DNA of 64,000 nucleotides from an uncultured bacterium (GTDB lineage: Bacteria; Planctomycetota; GCA-002687715): contig CADEGH010000010.1 of the NCBI GenBank assembly GCA_902826835.1, forward strand, positions 62,001 through 126,000, in the 5' to 3' direction. A program made the translations under genes and the position numbers. The notes below the pieces were generated by a model. That model was not told the origin of the DNA. It saw nothing but the letters and a program-made list of their open reading frames with translations, and did not search any database. Each line of letters begins with the position of its first letter. Position 1 is the first letter of the stretch. Positions 17,391-26,470 of the stretch are shown here, one piece after another.

Positions 17391-20300
17391 GGGAACCCAC
17401 CACTCCGACGCGATCGCGCGCCAGGCTCTTGAGTCTCGGAGCCTTTGGCCTCGCCGCCCTCTTCAATCGTCGCGCTGTGGAGCGCTTTGTCGCGCCCGAC
17501 GAAGTGTTTCAGAGTTCCGCGCCAGTCATGGGCGTGTACGCCATTCAGGTCGGGCTCGTGCTGGTGGGGCTTTGGTTACTCCGTTGGCCGCCCCGGTCCG
17601 TGACGACGCGTCGCCTCCTTGGGGCCTCGATGGCGCTGGGGCTGGCCCTCGGAGTCGCCGCGAACTTGGTCGCGTTTCGGATCGTGGAACCCAAGCCGGA
17701 AGTCGCGAAGGCAGTTCGGACCATGATCGCCTCCGAGAACCTGCTCCTCGACCTCAAGCTGCGCTTGAAGAGTCTGTCCAAGGCGGCCCTCGATCTGGAT
17801 CTCAGTGGTCCGGAATCGCAACCCTTGTTTGCGGCGGAAGTGGAGATCTGGGACCTGGACGATGCTTCGCCGCCCGCCCGGGCCACCGCGTTGGAGGCTA
17901 GTGCGATCGAGAAACTCACCTTCCCACTGGCCGCGGCGCCCCATCTCCGGCCGCGAGAGGATCTGCGCCTGTGGGCACCCCTGTGGCGCAACCTGCGCTA
18001 CTTCCGACACGGCGGGTTCGGAATCGTGCGCGGCGACTACGTCGATGCGGATCACCGCCGTTGGGAGTGCGAGGCGACCTTCGATGGAGTCGCCCGCACA
18101 GGGGGTGGCAACCTCTGCCAACTTTCGCTGGTCGCGATGGTGACCTTCAGCCGCGAAGGGGTGGCCGGGGAGCGCGAAGATCACGCCCCGGACTGGAGCA
18201 TCGTGAAGTGGCGCACGACGAAGTGCACGATGATCGAAAGCCCCTCCTCCCTGTTCAGCGATGTCACGTCCCGAGTCCTGCTTGAGGAGAAGACCCGACG
18301 CCGAGCGATCTCTTCGCCGCATCAAGAGCAGGTGCTGGCCTCCTATCTCGACCCCGATTTCGAACCGCCCTACCCGTACTGGTCGCGTCCGGCCTACGAC
18401 GACCATCCGGGAATCGCGGCTACCGACATCGATCAGGACGGATTCGACGACCTCTACATCGTCGATCGTGCGGGCAAGCATCTACTCCTCCGTAACCGGG
18501 GCGACGGGAGCTTCGAGGAGTGCGCGGAGAAGTACGGCCTGGACCTCGAAGGACACGGCAACGCGGCCTTGTTCGCGGACTTGGACAACGACGGCGACGC
18601 GGATCTCGTGCTCGCCCGCGGCCTTCGCCCGAGCCTCATCCTGACGCGCGAGGGCGATCGTTTCGTGGATCGTTCGGTGGAAGTCTCGGATCGCCCGCTG
18701 CCCGCCCTCGTCAGTTCCGTGGTGGCCGCGGATGTGAATCGGGACGGTCTCCTCGATCTGTATTTCTCGACCTACGCACGTGACAAAGTCTCGGCCGCCT
18801 ACGAGCAGAAGCGACTCGATCCGGATCAGCCGGTATTGGCCGAATTCTTGCCGGAGAGCGAAGCGAAGGCGTTGACGCAGCGGCTGCTCGCCGCGTCGAC
18901 CAACATCATTTTGGACTGCCCGGGGCCGCGCAACGTGCTTCTCGTCAATCGGGGAGGGGGACGTTTCTCGGACGACGGCGGCGCCTCCGGGCTCGATGTG
19001 GGACGCAACACCTACCAATCCACCTTCGTCGATTTGGACGGAGACGGCGACCAGGATGTCTACTGCGCCAACGACTTCGCCCCGAACAACCTCTTCCTGA
19101 ACGACGGCAAGGGACAATTCCGGGACGTGAGCCGCGATAGTGGCACCGAGGATTTGGGATTCGGCATGGGCGCGAGCTTCGGCGACTACGACGACGACGG
19201 CGACCCCGATCTCTACGTCTCGAACATGTTTTCGAAGGCGGGCCGGCGCATGACCGTGCAGGTCCCCGGCATCGACCCGCGCTTCACCGCGATGGCCGGA
19301 GGGAACTCGCTCTTTCAAAACAACGGCCAGACCTTCGCCAAGGTCTCCGGAATGTCCGAACCGGCGCAACTCGTCGAAAAGTCGGGTTGGGCGTGGGGTG
19401 GCCAGTTCCAGGACTTCGATGCCGACGGCGATCTCGACCTCTACGCGGTCAGCGGCTACGAAACCGCCCCGCTCGGAGTCGAAGGTCCGGTGGACCGGTG
19501 AAGTGACTTTTGGCGCACGGTCGTGTGCCATGACCAAGGGCTCGATCTTCGTGGACGGGACCTTTCGCAAGGCCGCTTCGGCGGCGAAGTCGGCAACAAG
19601 AACTCGCTCAGCGGGCATGAACGCAATCACCTCTTCCTGCGGGACGAGACCCGGAAGAACTACGTCGACGTCGCCGGCGTGGCGCTGGTCGACAGCGAAG
19701 CGGATGGACGGACCTTTGCGGTGCTCGACTGGGACAAGGACGGGGCGCAAGACCTGGTGCTCGTGAACGCGAACAACCCGACGATCCAGATGTTCCGCAA
19801 TCGGAAGAACGAAGTCTCCGGACCCGCAAACGTGATCGGAGTCAAGCTCGTGGGTGGCCAGAAGTCCGGCGCTCCGTCTACGCAGTGGAGTGCTCGCGAC
19901 CCGTTTGGCGCTCGAATCGAGATCGAGTTCTCCGGACGAAAAATCGTGCGGTTCCTGCACGGGGGAGAGGGCTTCGCGGCCCAAAACTCCGGCACTCTCT
20001 GCATCGGGATCGGAGGCGCGACCGGCGTCGATTCGCTCCGCGTCCTCTGGCCCTCGGGAAAGGTCACCGCGCTTTCCGCGATCCGTGCGGGAACACTGGT
20101 CCGCATTCACGAGGATCCGGCGGACGTGAACTCCGCCGACGGCAGCGTGGCTTCCCCCTATTCACCTCCGGTGCCGCTGCCCGTGCCACCGGCATCGGCC
20201 GGCGGGGCGCGCTTCGACCTGTCCGAAGTCTCGCTTCCGGAGAAGACCCGGTTGGTCGTTCTCACAACCTTCGCGACGTGGTGCGAGAGCTGCAAGAAAG

Positions 20301-20608
20301 AGCTACCGAGACAGAAGCGACTGGCCCAGGCTCTTCTGGACCAGGGCGTGGCGTGGATCGGGGTCCCGGTCGACCCTGCCGACCAAGGTGCGAAGCTCCT
20401 CGCCTTTGAGAGTGCAAAGCGCCCGGGGTGGACGACCATGGGGGCTCCGAGTGCCGCGTTCCTCGAGCGATTGCGGGCCGCCCTGCTCGAGCGATTGAAC
20501 GTCGACCAGTTGCCGTCGTCCCTCGTGCTTGATCGGGAGGGGAGAGTGCTCTCCGCCCACTTCGGCTTGCCCTACCTCTCGAAGCTCAAGTCGCTCTTGG
20601 ATTCGTGA
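17387..20608 (+). CDS. membrane-anchored FG-GAP/UnbV (CRTAC1-type) protein fused to TlpA-like thioredoxin domain; one in-frame TGA, candidate selenoprotein
   Basis: A 1073-codon frame from ATG at 17387, four-base overlapped with the acyltransferase, is interrupted only by TGA at 19499-19501 (codon 705). Two hydrophobic segments (about 46-65, 80-100) anchor it. From about 345 there are six D-x-D/N-x-D-G metal-binding FG-GAP loops before the TGA (such as DIDQDGFDD and DLDGDGDQD), and a seventh (DWDKDGAQD) after it. The UnbV/ASPIC module, with IEIEFSGRKI and SLRVLWPSG, follows. A TlpA-like domain with Cys966-x2-Cys969 in TWCESC ends the protein. Domains on both sides make sense only as one protein, and residues after the TGA (SDFWRTVV) look like the same conserved segment. 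The alternative start at 19523 is a GTG inside a hairpin with no ribosome site. Explanations are selenocysteine insertion, a recent nonsense mutation, or a sequence error. Confidence 0.75.
19499..19530 (+). promoter_or_regulatory. SECIS-like hairpin directly after in-frame TGA
   Basis: TGA at 19499-19501 is followed by nine bases and then a stem of eight pairs: 19511-19518 (TGGCGCAC) with 19523-19530 (GTGTGCCA), containing one G-U pair, around loop GGTC at 19519-19522. Bacterial SECIS elements sit just after the UGA, with the loop roughly 16-37 bases downstream and a G early in the loop. E. coli fdhF has GGUCU in its loop. Here the loop starts 18 bases after the UGA. No selA, selB, selC or selD gene lies in this window, so the decoding machinery is unseen. 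Confidence 0.5.
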
Positions 20609-22109
20609 GCGCTGGCGCGGTCGCGGGCCGCGGGAGCGCCGCCCGATCGAGACGAGGCGCGAGTGCGGCGGCGGCGTAGACAACCGCCGCGAGCGACCAG
20701 AACACCCGCATGATCCCGTTCCACCAAAAGACCCAGTCGGCGAGTCCGTGGATGAGGATCGCGAGCACTCCGGCGGCCGCGCCGAGGTTGGCCAAAAAGA
20801 GGGTGTCGTCCTGGATCTTCCGGTTGCGCCAGGCGCGTCCGAGAATCAGCGTCAGCAGATAGAGAAACGCGATGAACCCGACCGTGCCCTGCTCGACCCA
20901 TTGCTGCAGGTAGATGTTGTGGATCGGGGGAACGCTCCGAGGATCACCGTACACCTCTTCGCGGTAGACCGAGGCGCGGCCCGGCCGAAACTCCCGTTCC
21001 GAGGCCATGACGTAGGCGTAACTGTTCTTGCCGAACCCGAAGGCCGGTTTCGCCTGCACCATTTCGAGTGCATTGGTGTACATCTGGAAGCGGGTCCGCA
21101 CGTTGGTGGGATCGCTGCGCAGAAATCGATCGATGATGACCTTCGAAGCGCCGAGGAGGATGACAAACCCGAACGCGATGAGCAGTCCTCGGAGCATGGC
21201 GGTGCGCATCCGCAGGGGGCGGTGCAGGGTCGTTCCGACCACCACGATTCCGGCGGCCGCGGCAAACGCCAACCAGCCGTTGCGGGAGAGGGTCAGGATG
21301 AGGGTGACGGCGCTGGCGGTGAGTGCGATGAGCGCAAAGAGCTTCGGGTAAAGCCGATCCCGCATGAACAGGAAAGCCAAGGGGATCGGCATCGCCATGG
21401 CCAAAAACCCAGACAAGAGATTCGGATGCCCGAGCAGCGCCGACACTCGGCTGAGTGCCCGGCCGCCCACGCTCTCCATCATGGCCGTGTTTTCCCCGAG
21501 GCGCTGGAGGCCGAGATCCAAGTCGAAGAAGTACTGGAGGATCCCGTAGAAGCCCTGCAAAAACAGGCTGCCCGCGAAGGCGAGGAAGAAATGCCGGAAG
21601 TCGCCCCGGGTGCGCAGGGTGTTGACGACGAGCACGAACAAGACCAAGGCCTTGCCCATGCGGATCACTTCCATGGCGGCGGCGCGTTTCCATTCCCGAA
21701 TGCCGACGTCCACGACGGTGAGCGCGATCAGGAATACCCAGGGCCACACCACCTTGGGGATCCACAGGCGCGGCGCCTGACCCCGCAGTCGGTCGATCCA
21801 AAACACGAAGGCCAGCGCCACCATGAACGCGTCCGACAGCTCGACGCGGAACGCGTACTCGCCACCCATGTGAGGGAGGGTGCCGAAGAACTTGCTGAAT
21901 TCGAGCGGGAGCGCAAAGCCGAGTCCCCACAGGAACAGGAGCCTCGGATTGCCCGACATCGTGACCAGGAGCGGAAGCAGGAGCGTGACCACGAGGGCCG
22001 CGACGATGATGGGCCGCTGCCCGATGAACGAGATCGAGATTGCGGCGGCCAACGCCGCCACCATCACGATGCCGAGCGCGGACCACACCGTGCGCAAGAC
22101 CGCTCCCAC
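20586..22109 (-). CDS. O-antigen ligase / polymerase family membrane protein
   Basis: 507 residues with about 11-12 membrane helices. A large loop between late helices contains RFQMYTNALEMVQAKPAFGFGKNSYAYV and PPIHNIYLQQWVEQGTVGF, the pattern of the Wzy_C (O-antigen ligase) family, whose H-N-x-Y/L motif is visible. It would polymerise repeat units or attach the finished chain to a carrier on the periplasmic side. Its 3' end overlaps the convergent FG-GAP/TlpA gene by 23 bases. It starts four bases after the BY-kinase-like gene ends, so it belongs to the minus-strand run of export genes. Confidence 0.88.
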   Translation of the reverse strand: MGAVLRTVWSALGIVMVAALAAAISISFIGQRPIIVAALVVTLLLPLLVTMSGNPRLLFLWGLGFALPLEFSKFFGTLPHMGGEYAFRVELSDAFMVALAFVFWIDRLRGQAPRLWIPKVVWPWVFLIALTVVDVGIREWKRAAAMEVIRMGKALVLFVLVVNTLRTRGDFRHFFLAFAGSLFLQGFYGILQYFFDLDLGLQRLGENTAMMESVGGRALSRVSALLGHPNLLSGFLAMAMPIPLAFLFMRDRLYPKLFALIALTASAVTLILTLSRNGWLAFAAAAGIVVVGTTLHRPLRMRTAMLRGLLIAFGFVILLGASKVIIDRFLRSDPTNVRTRFQMYTNALEMVQAKPAFGFGKNSYAYVMASEREFRPGRASVYREEVYGDPRSVPPIHNIYLQQWVEQGTVGFIAFLYLLTLILGRAWRNRKIQDDTLFLANLGAAAGVLAILIHGLADWVFWWNGIMRVFWSLAAVVYAAAALAPRLDRAALPRPATAPALTNPRAT

Positions 22110-22112
22110 GGA

Positions 22113-22766
22113 TCAGCTCCCGGTCGCCAGAATGAGGCCGAGCCGATCCTTGGGAACCGCCCGGACCACGTCCAGGGCCCGATGCATTTCGCGGCTCCTC
22201 GTCGTGTTCTCTTCGGCGAGAAGGAGGCAGCGATCGGCGGCGAGCGCCCATGCCAATGCGGTGTCGTCCTGCAGGAAGCCGCCGGCGGAGACCAAGAGGT
22301 CGACGCCCTGCAATTCTTCTTGGGCAAAAAACGCCCGGAGCCGGTCGGGGGAGAGCAGGCCACTCTGCCCCGAGACTCGATTGCCGATCGTGAGCAGTTG
22401 GAGACCAGGCGCCACCGATTGCAGATGGCGGCGAGGCGAATTCCGGTCGCTCAGACTGTCCAAGAGACCACCGCTCGAGGCCTTGCCTTCGAGCAGTGGC
22501 ATGACCCCAGGTAGCGTGCCTTCAACCAGGATCACCTCGCGGCCGTGGTCATCGGCGAGGAGGCGGGCGAGCAGAACGGTGGTTGCCGCGGCGTGGGCGG
22601 AGCGGCGAGGGCTTCCCACCACCACCCGGCAGCCGGAGCGCGGGTTCGCCGAGAGGGTCAATTCTCGAGCGAGCTGTTGCCAGTTGGCTTCGCCGGAGGC
22701 CCGGCGGGTCGCGCGGTTCAACACTGCCTCCAGGGAGGCCGAACGATTTTCGACGACGTCTCTCAT
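22113..22766 (-). CDS. BY-kinase/CpsD-like protein lacking the Walker A lysine
   Basis: 217 residues. Position after a Wzz-type gene, length and secondary-structure pattern fit the cytoplasmic kinase half of capsular tyrosine kinases (CpsD/Wzc C-terminus): CRVVVGSPRRSAHAAATTVLLARLLA, an acidic strand VILVEGTLPGVMPLL, and GVDLLVSAGGFLQDD. The phosphate-binding loop is degenerate: where kinases have G-x4-GK-S/T this has SPRRSAHAAATT. The C-terminal tyrosine cluster is absent. It may be a non-catalytic partner of the chain-length protein. It starts within the Wzz stop (ATGA). Confidence 0.7.
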   Translation of the reverse strand: MRDVVENRSASLEAVLNRATRRASGEANWQQLARELTLSANPRSGCRVVVGSPRRSAHAAATTVLLARLLADDHGREVILVEGTLPGVMPLLEGKASSGGLLDSLSDRNSPRRHLQSVAPGLQLLTIGNRVSGQSGLLSPDRLRAFFAQEELQGVDLLVSAGGFLQDDTALAWALAADRCLLLAEENTTRSREMHRALDVVRAVPKDRLGLILATGS

Positions 22767-24388
22767 GGCGACCCCCTCTCGACGCGCGCAGCGTCTCCGA
22801 GTTCACGAAGGGCCGCGCGAGCGTGGCCGGAGCTCAGGACGAGGGTTGCGGTGCTTCCCCCGAACTCGGCGAAGTCCTTCCATCCCTCGCGGCGAACGCG
22901 GCCCTGGATGGCCTCGACCAGGAACGCGGCAAGCGTCCCGAAGATCAGCCCCACGATGAGGGCCGCCGCCACCATCAATTTGGTGTTCGGCCACTTCGGA
23001 TCCTGGGGCGGGCGCGCGACGTCGACTTGGCGGAGGCTCGGCTGGGTCAGTCCGGCAGTGGCCTGCGACACGGTCGCCTGAGCCTTGCGATCGAGCAGAA
23101 CCCCGTATTCCGCGCGGACCTCGGAGAGCCTTCGGATCAGCGTCTGGACGGTGGACTGCTTCTCGGAGAGGCCTTCCAGGCGCGTTTTGAAGACGGATTC
23201 GGACTCCGCGAGCTTGGCGATTTCGGCCCGAAGGCCGCTCGACTGGGCCGAGAGTTCGCCGACCCGTTTGCGCAGCGCTTCCCTCATCTGATTGAGGGCG
23301 GTCGCTTCCGAACTGAGCACCATCTGCGAGGCAGCGGCAATGTTCCGCTCCAGAGTCGCGATCACGACCTCGACTTCCTTGATCTCGGGGGCGTCGGCCG
23401 GGAAACGTTGGAGCTTGGTTTCGCGGTCGAGCTTGACGCCGAGGACTTGGCCTTCCATGGCCTGGCGCAGGGTGTTGAGTTCTTCGACCCGCTGCGTCAC
23501 CTGTTCTTTTTCTTCCGCCTGCATCAACGATTCAAGCTGGCGGGTTTCTTCTTCCTGGCGGGCGAGCTCGGCGCGGCGGGCCACGAGATCCGCCTCGATC
23601 TTGGACCAGTGCGTGACCATCGCCTGTTCGCGCTCGAAATCGAAGTAGACCCCGTGCTTCTCGCGGTACTCCTTGAGCTGGTTCTCGATGTCCATCATGC
23701 GGCCGTGGGCATCGTTGACGGAGGCCTCGAGGGCTTTCACCGCATTGGCGGCTTCCGCTTGGTGGCGATCAGCGCGCTGCTTGATGTACGTCTGCGCCAC
23801 CCGGTTGGCGATTTCGGCCACCCGCGGGCTCGGACCCTGCACGATCAGCTTTCCGACGTGGGTGCCTTCCGCCACTTCGAAGCGGATGCCCTTTTTCATC
23901 TCGAGGAGAACATCGATCTTCTCTTTTTCCTCGGGCGTGAGGTCCCAGGGCGATTTTTCCGGCGGGAACCACTGGTGCTTGACCGAGCGGTACCAGTTGC
24001 CGAGGTCGGAGAATTGCCACCAACGGCGGACCAAACTGCCGAGCGGATGGTGGACATCGTCCCACTTGAGATCGAGCTCGCGCTGGACCGCTTCGAGCAC
24101 CGCGCCCCCAGTCAGGAGTTCGACTTCACTCTCCGCCTCGTCTTTGCGGAAGAGATTCCACTGGTCATAGAAGCGGTCGCGGGTCAGGTCGTCCTTTGGC
24201 TCGGCGAGCAACACCGCTTCCGATTCGTAGATGGGAGGACGGAGTTTCGAGTAACCGACGACCAAGCCAACGCTCATGATGACGACCGCCAAGATGAGCA
24301 GCGGATGGCGGCGCACGACCGCCAGGAGTCGCTTCACGGGCGAAAGAAAATCGAAGGTCTCTCGAGGACCGGTGGATTCTGGATACAC
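22763..24388 (-). CDS. Wzz/GumC-type polysaccharide co-polymerase (chain-length determinant)
   Basis: 541 residues. Layout is typical: a membrane helix at about 28-46 (HPLLILAVVIMSVGLVVGY), a Wzz periplasmic head starting with RPPIYESEAVLLAEP, a long coiled coil (about 195-420, rich in Glu, Gln and Arg) and a second membrane helix (TKLMVAAALIVGLIFGTLAAFLVEA) preceded by the proline-rich ARPPQDPKWPN motif. Such proteins regulate polymer length and link synthesis to export. A short cytoplasmic tail follows. The kinase domain found fused in some relatives is here the separate, degenerate neighbour. Confidence 0.92.
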   Translation of the reverse strand: MYPESTGPRETFDFLSPVKRLLAVVRRHPLLILAVVIMSVGLVVGYSKLRPPIYESEAVLLAEPKDDLTRDRFYDQWNLFRKDEAESEVELLTGGAVLEAVQRELDLKWDDVHHPLGSLVRRWWQFSDLGNWYRSVKHQWFPPEKSPWDLTPEEKEKIDVLLEMKKGIRFEVAEGTHVGKLIVQGPSPRVAEIANRVAQTYIKQRADRHQAEAANAVKALEASVNDAHGRMMDIENQLKEYREKHGVYFDFEREQAMVTHWSKIEADLVARRAELARQEEETRQLESLMQAEEKEQVTQRVEELNTLRQAMEGQVLGVKLDRETKLQRFPADAPEIKEVEVVIATLERNIAAASQMVLSSEATALNQMREALRKRVGELSAQSSGLRAEIAKLAESESVFKTRLEGLSEKQSTVQTLIRRLSEVRAEYGVLLDRKAQATVSQATAGLTQPSLRQVDVARPPQDPKWPNTKLMVAAALIVGLIFGTLAAFLVEAIQGRVRREGWKDFAEFGGSTATLVLSSGHARAALRELGDAARVERGSP

Positions 24389-24397
24389 GGTGAATCC

Positions 24398-25153
24398 TCA
24401 GGAGTCGTCGCTCAACTCTTGGATGAGCTTGTAGTTGACATAGGTGCCGAGAATCGCGTTCACGCCCGACAGAGGCTCGTTCACGAACTGTTTCATGTAG
24501 AAGTTGAACTGCCCAATGCCCGACTTCGGAACGAAGACGATGTCACCCGCTTCGAGCGGGAAATTCTGGAGGGAGAGCAGTGCGGCCGGTTGGCCTTCTC
24601 CGCGGAAGGGGATGATGATGGCCCGGAGGAATCCGTCCGCTCCGAGGCGGATGACGGAGATTTCCTCGTCGTTGGCGCTGTCCTTGAGGCCGCCCGAAAG
24701 CACGATGGCCTGCGCGGCGGTGGGGGCCTCACGCAGGGGCTTGGGTCCCACCGATCCCACTTCACCGGCGATGAACACGGAAGCGGGCCGGATCTCGGAG
24801 GCGATCACGGTGACTTCCGGATCTTTGATCTTGGAAGCGAGCGCCGCGGTGATGCCCGCGTCGATCTCGGGGAAGGTCTTGCCGGCGACCGGGAAGTCGT
24901 CCAAGTACGGCAGCGAGATCATGCCGTCAGGCCGCACCCCGTAGCTGCGGTTGAGCTCGGGGTGGAGGCGAACGAACAGGTCGATGACGTCCCCGGCGAC
25001 CACGACGTACTCCTTCCGCCAGCGGACGGTGGAGTCGATGACCTCGGGGCGGGCCTCGATCTCTTCGTAGGTGACCGGAGCGGTGCAGGCCCCGAGGCCG
25101 ACCAGGAGCAAAAGAATAAAACCCGCAAAGGGTTGGCGCATGGGAGAGTTCAC
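24398..25153 (-). CDS. Wza-type polysaccharide export lipoprotein
   Basis: 251 residues. The N-terminal signal ends in a lipobox (LLLVGLGAC) with the acylated cysteine near residue 23. The Poly_export motif follows (YVVVAGDVIDLFVRLHPELN and GVRPDGMISLPYLDDF), then a SLBB-like region (VFIAGEV, APTAAQAIVLSGGLKDSAN, LEAGDIVFVPKS). It should form or contact the outer-membrane export channel. It is short compared with E. coli Wza (379) because the C-terminal outer-membrane helix part is reduced to about 30 residues. It lies nine bases upstream of the Wzz-type gene in the same run. Confidence 0.92.
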   Translation of the reverse strand: MNSPMRQPFAGFILLLLVGLGACTAPVTYEEIEARPEVIDSTVRWRKEYVVVAGDVIDLFVRLHPELNRSYGVRPDGMISLPYLDDFPVAGKTFPEIDAGITAALASKIKDPEVTVIASEIRPASVFIAGEVGSVGPKPLREAPTAAQAIVLSGGLKDSANDEEISVIRLGADGFLRAIIIPFRGEGQPAALLSLQNFPLEAGDIVFVPKSGIGQFNFYMKQFVNEPLSGVNAILGTYVNYKLIQELSDDS

Positions 25154-25180
25154 GGGCAGGATCCTACGCGGATTTTTCCG

Positions 25181-26470
25181 TTATCGGGAGCGATGACGGG
25201 TTAACTCGAGGTCCACCCGCGCCTTATCGGCAAAGCGGCCCCAGGAAGCCGATTCCAAAATGAAGGATTCCAAGGCCCGGCCACGGCGTTCTCCTTGAGT
25301 CGGATTCCCGAGGACTTCCGCCAAGGTGCTGGCCATGGCGGCATCGTCGCTCGGGGGAACCAACCACCCGGTCCGACCCGGGGCGATCACCTCGGGGTTG
25401 CTGCCGACGGCGGTGGCCACCACCGCGCAACGGTGGGTGGCCGCTCGCACCAGGACGTCGCTCTGGTAGAGGTGTGAGTAAGCGATGACGACCAGGTCGG
25501 CGGCTTCGAACCACTTGGGAACGACCGCGGCGTCGACCCACTGATCGAAGAACGTGACGCGCGGGCCGAGTGCGAGTTGGTCGACGAGCCGACGCTCCAG
25601 GTCGAGCGTCCGGTGCCAGGGCCGCCCGACGATGCGCAGATGGGCGGAGGGGAAACGGGCCGCGATCTCGGCAAAGGCTCGGATCAGGGTCGGAAGGTCC
25701 TTGTTGCGCTTGATCTGACCGAAGCAGAGCAGGGTCTGCTCCTGCGCTGGGATCCCCAAGTGTTCGCGGGCGGCGGCTTTGCCCACGCGCTCCTGCGGCT
25801 CCAGGGGGGCGGCTCCGAGGTGCGCGACACCGATCCGCTCCTCCGGGATCCGAAACTGGTTCGCCAATCGTTGCTTCGCGAAGTGGCTCATCACCATGAG
25901 GCGGCTCGCGCTGCGGTAGATCCGCGCGTAGGCCTGGCGGCGGTCGGCATCCCAGTGCAGCGGCAAGACATCGTGGGCCACGAGCAAGACCGGAATGCCC
26001 GCGCGCTCGAGCCGGCGGATGAGCCAGCGATCGAACTCCGGCTGGAGGATGTAGTACCAGCAGACGACATCGTGGCGGCGCGCCAAGTCGACCAGGGCAC
26101 GGCCGGCCCGCAGGTAGTTCCAAGTCTTGCGGAGGCGACCCACATCCCCGACGATTCTCCGGAACACGATCTCGCGGGGGAACGGGGCGGCCCCGGGAAG
26201 GGGCGGAGCGAGATCATTGGTGGCGAGGGTCACCGCGACCCCCCTCTCCACTAAAGCGGTGGCGATGGCGACGTCGTGACGATCCAAAAGATGGCCGATC
26301 GAGTCGACGAGCAAGACCCGCAAGGGAGATCCGCACGACTCAGGAGCGGGGGGAAGTGACGGGAGTTCGGCCGGAGGAGGAGCTTCGCTCAAGATCGGTG
26401 CTCGCAAGGGGTCGGCGGGCGCTTCGGGAGAACGCCCAGCGGAGGCCCTCGAGGCCGAACTCCAGAGCAT
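25181..26470 (-). CDS. family 4-type glycosyltransferase (GT-B fold)
   Basis: Up to 429 residues. The start is uncertain: the frame runs to ATG 26470, inside the upstream GT2 gene, but conserved sequence begins with LRVLLVDSIGHLLDRHDV, and a TTG at 26323 lies just after the GT2 stop. The first 49 residues are proline-rich and antisense-like. The C-terminal domain has the nucleotide-sugar region of GT4 enzymes: LLCFGQIKRNKDLPTLIRAF, RIVGRPW, and a late ADLVVIAYSHLYQSDVL...GSNPEVI block in place of the usual E-x7-E. Predicted role: one sugar addition in glycan assembly. Confidence 0.85.
   Translation of the reverse strand: MLWSSASRASAGRSPEAPADPLRAPILSEAPPPAELPSLPPAPESCGSPLRVLLVDSIGHLLDRHDVAIATALVERGVAVTLATNDLAPPLPGAAPFPREIVFRRIVGDVGRLRKTWNYLRAGRALVDLARRHDVVCWYYILQPEFDRWLIRRLERAGIPVLLVAHDVLPLHWDADRRQAYARIYRSASRLMVMSHFAKQRLANQFRIPEERIGVAHLGAAPLEPQERVGKAAAREHLGIPAQEQTLLCFGQIKRNKDLPTLIRAFAEIAARFPSAHLRIVGRPWHRTLDLERRLVDQLALGPRVTFFDQWVDAAVVPKWFEAADLVVIAYSHLYQSDVLVRAATHRCAVVATAVGSNPEVIAPGRTGWLVPPSDDAAMASTLAEVLGNPTQGERRGRALESFILESASWGRFADKARVDLELTRHRSR

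Noticed and set aside
19502-20608. A separate gene starting after the TGA (GTG at 19523)
   Set aside because: The GTG lies inside the hairpin with no ribosome site, and the product would begin in the middle of an FG-GAP blade. The preceding 704-codon part would lack its UnbV module. One interrupted reading frame explains both halves better.
17387-20608. Genome-wide reassignment of TGA to an amino acid
   Set aside because: TGA is the natural stop of many coupled genes here (ATGA and GTGA overlaps at 1419, 2720, 9610, 16791, 22763, 34800, 42504, 57582 and 63798), so the standard code applies.
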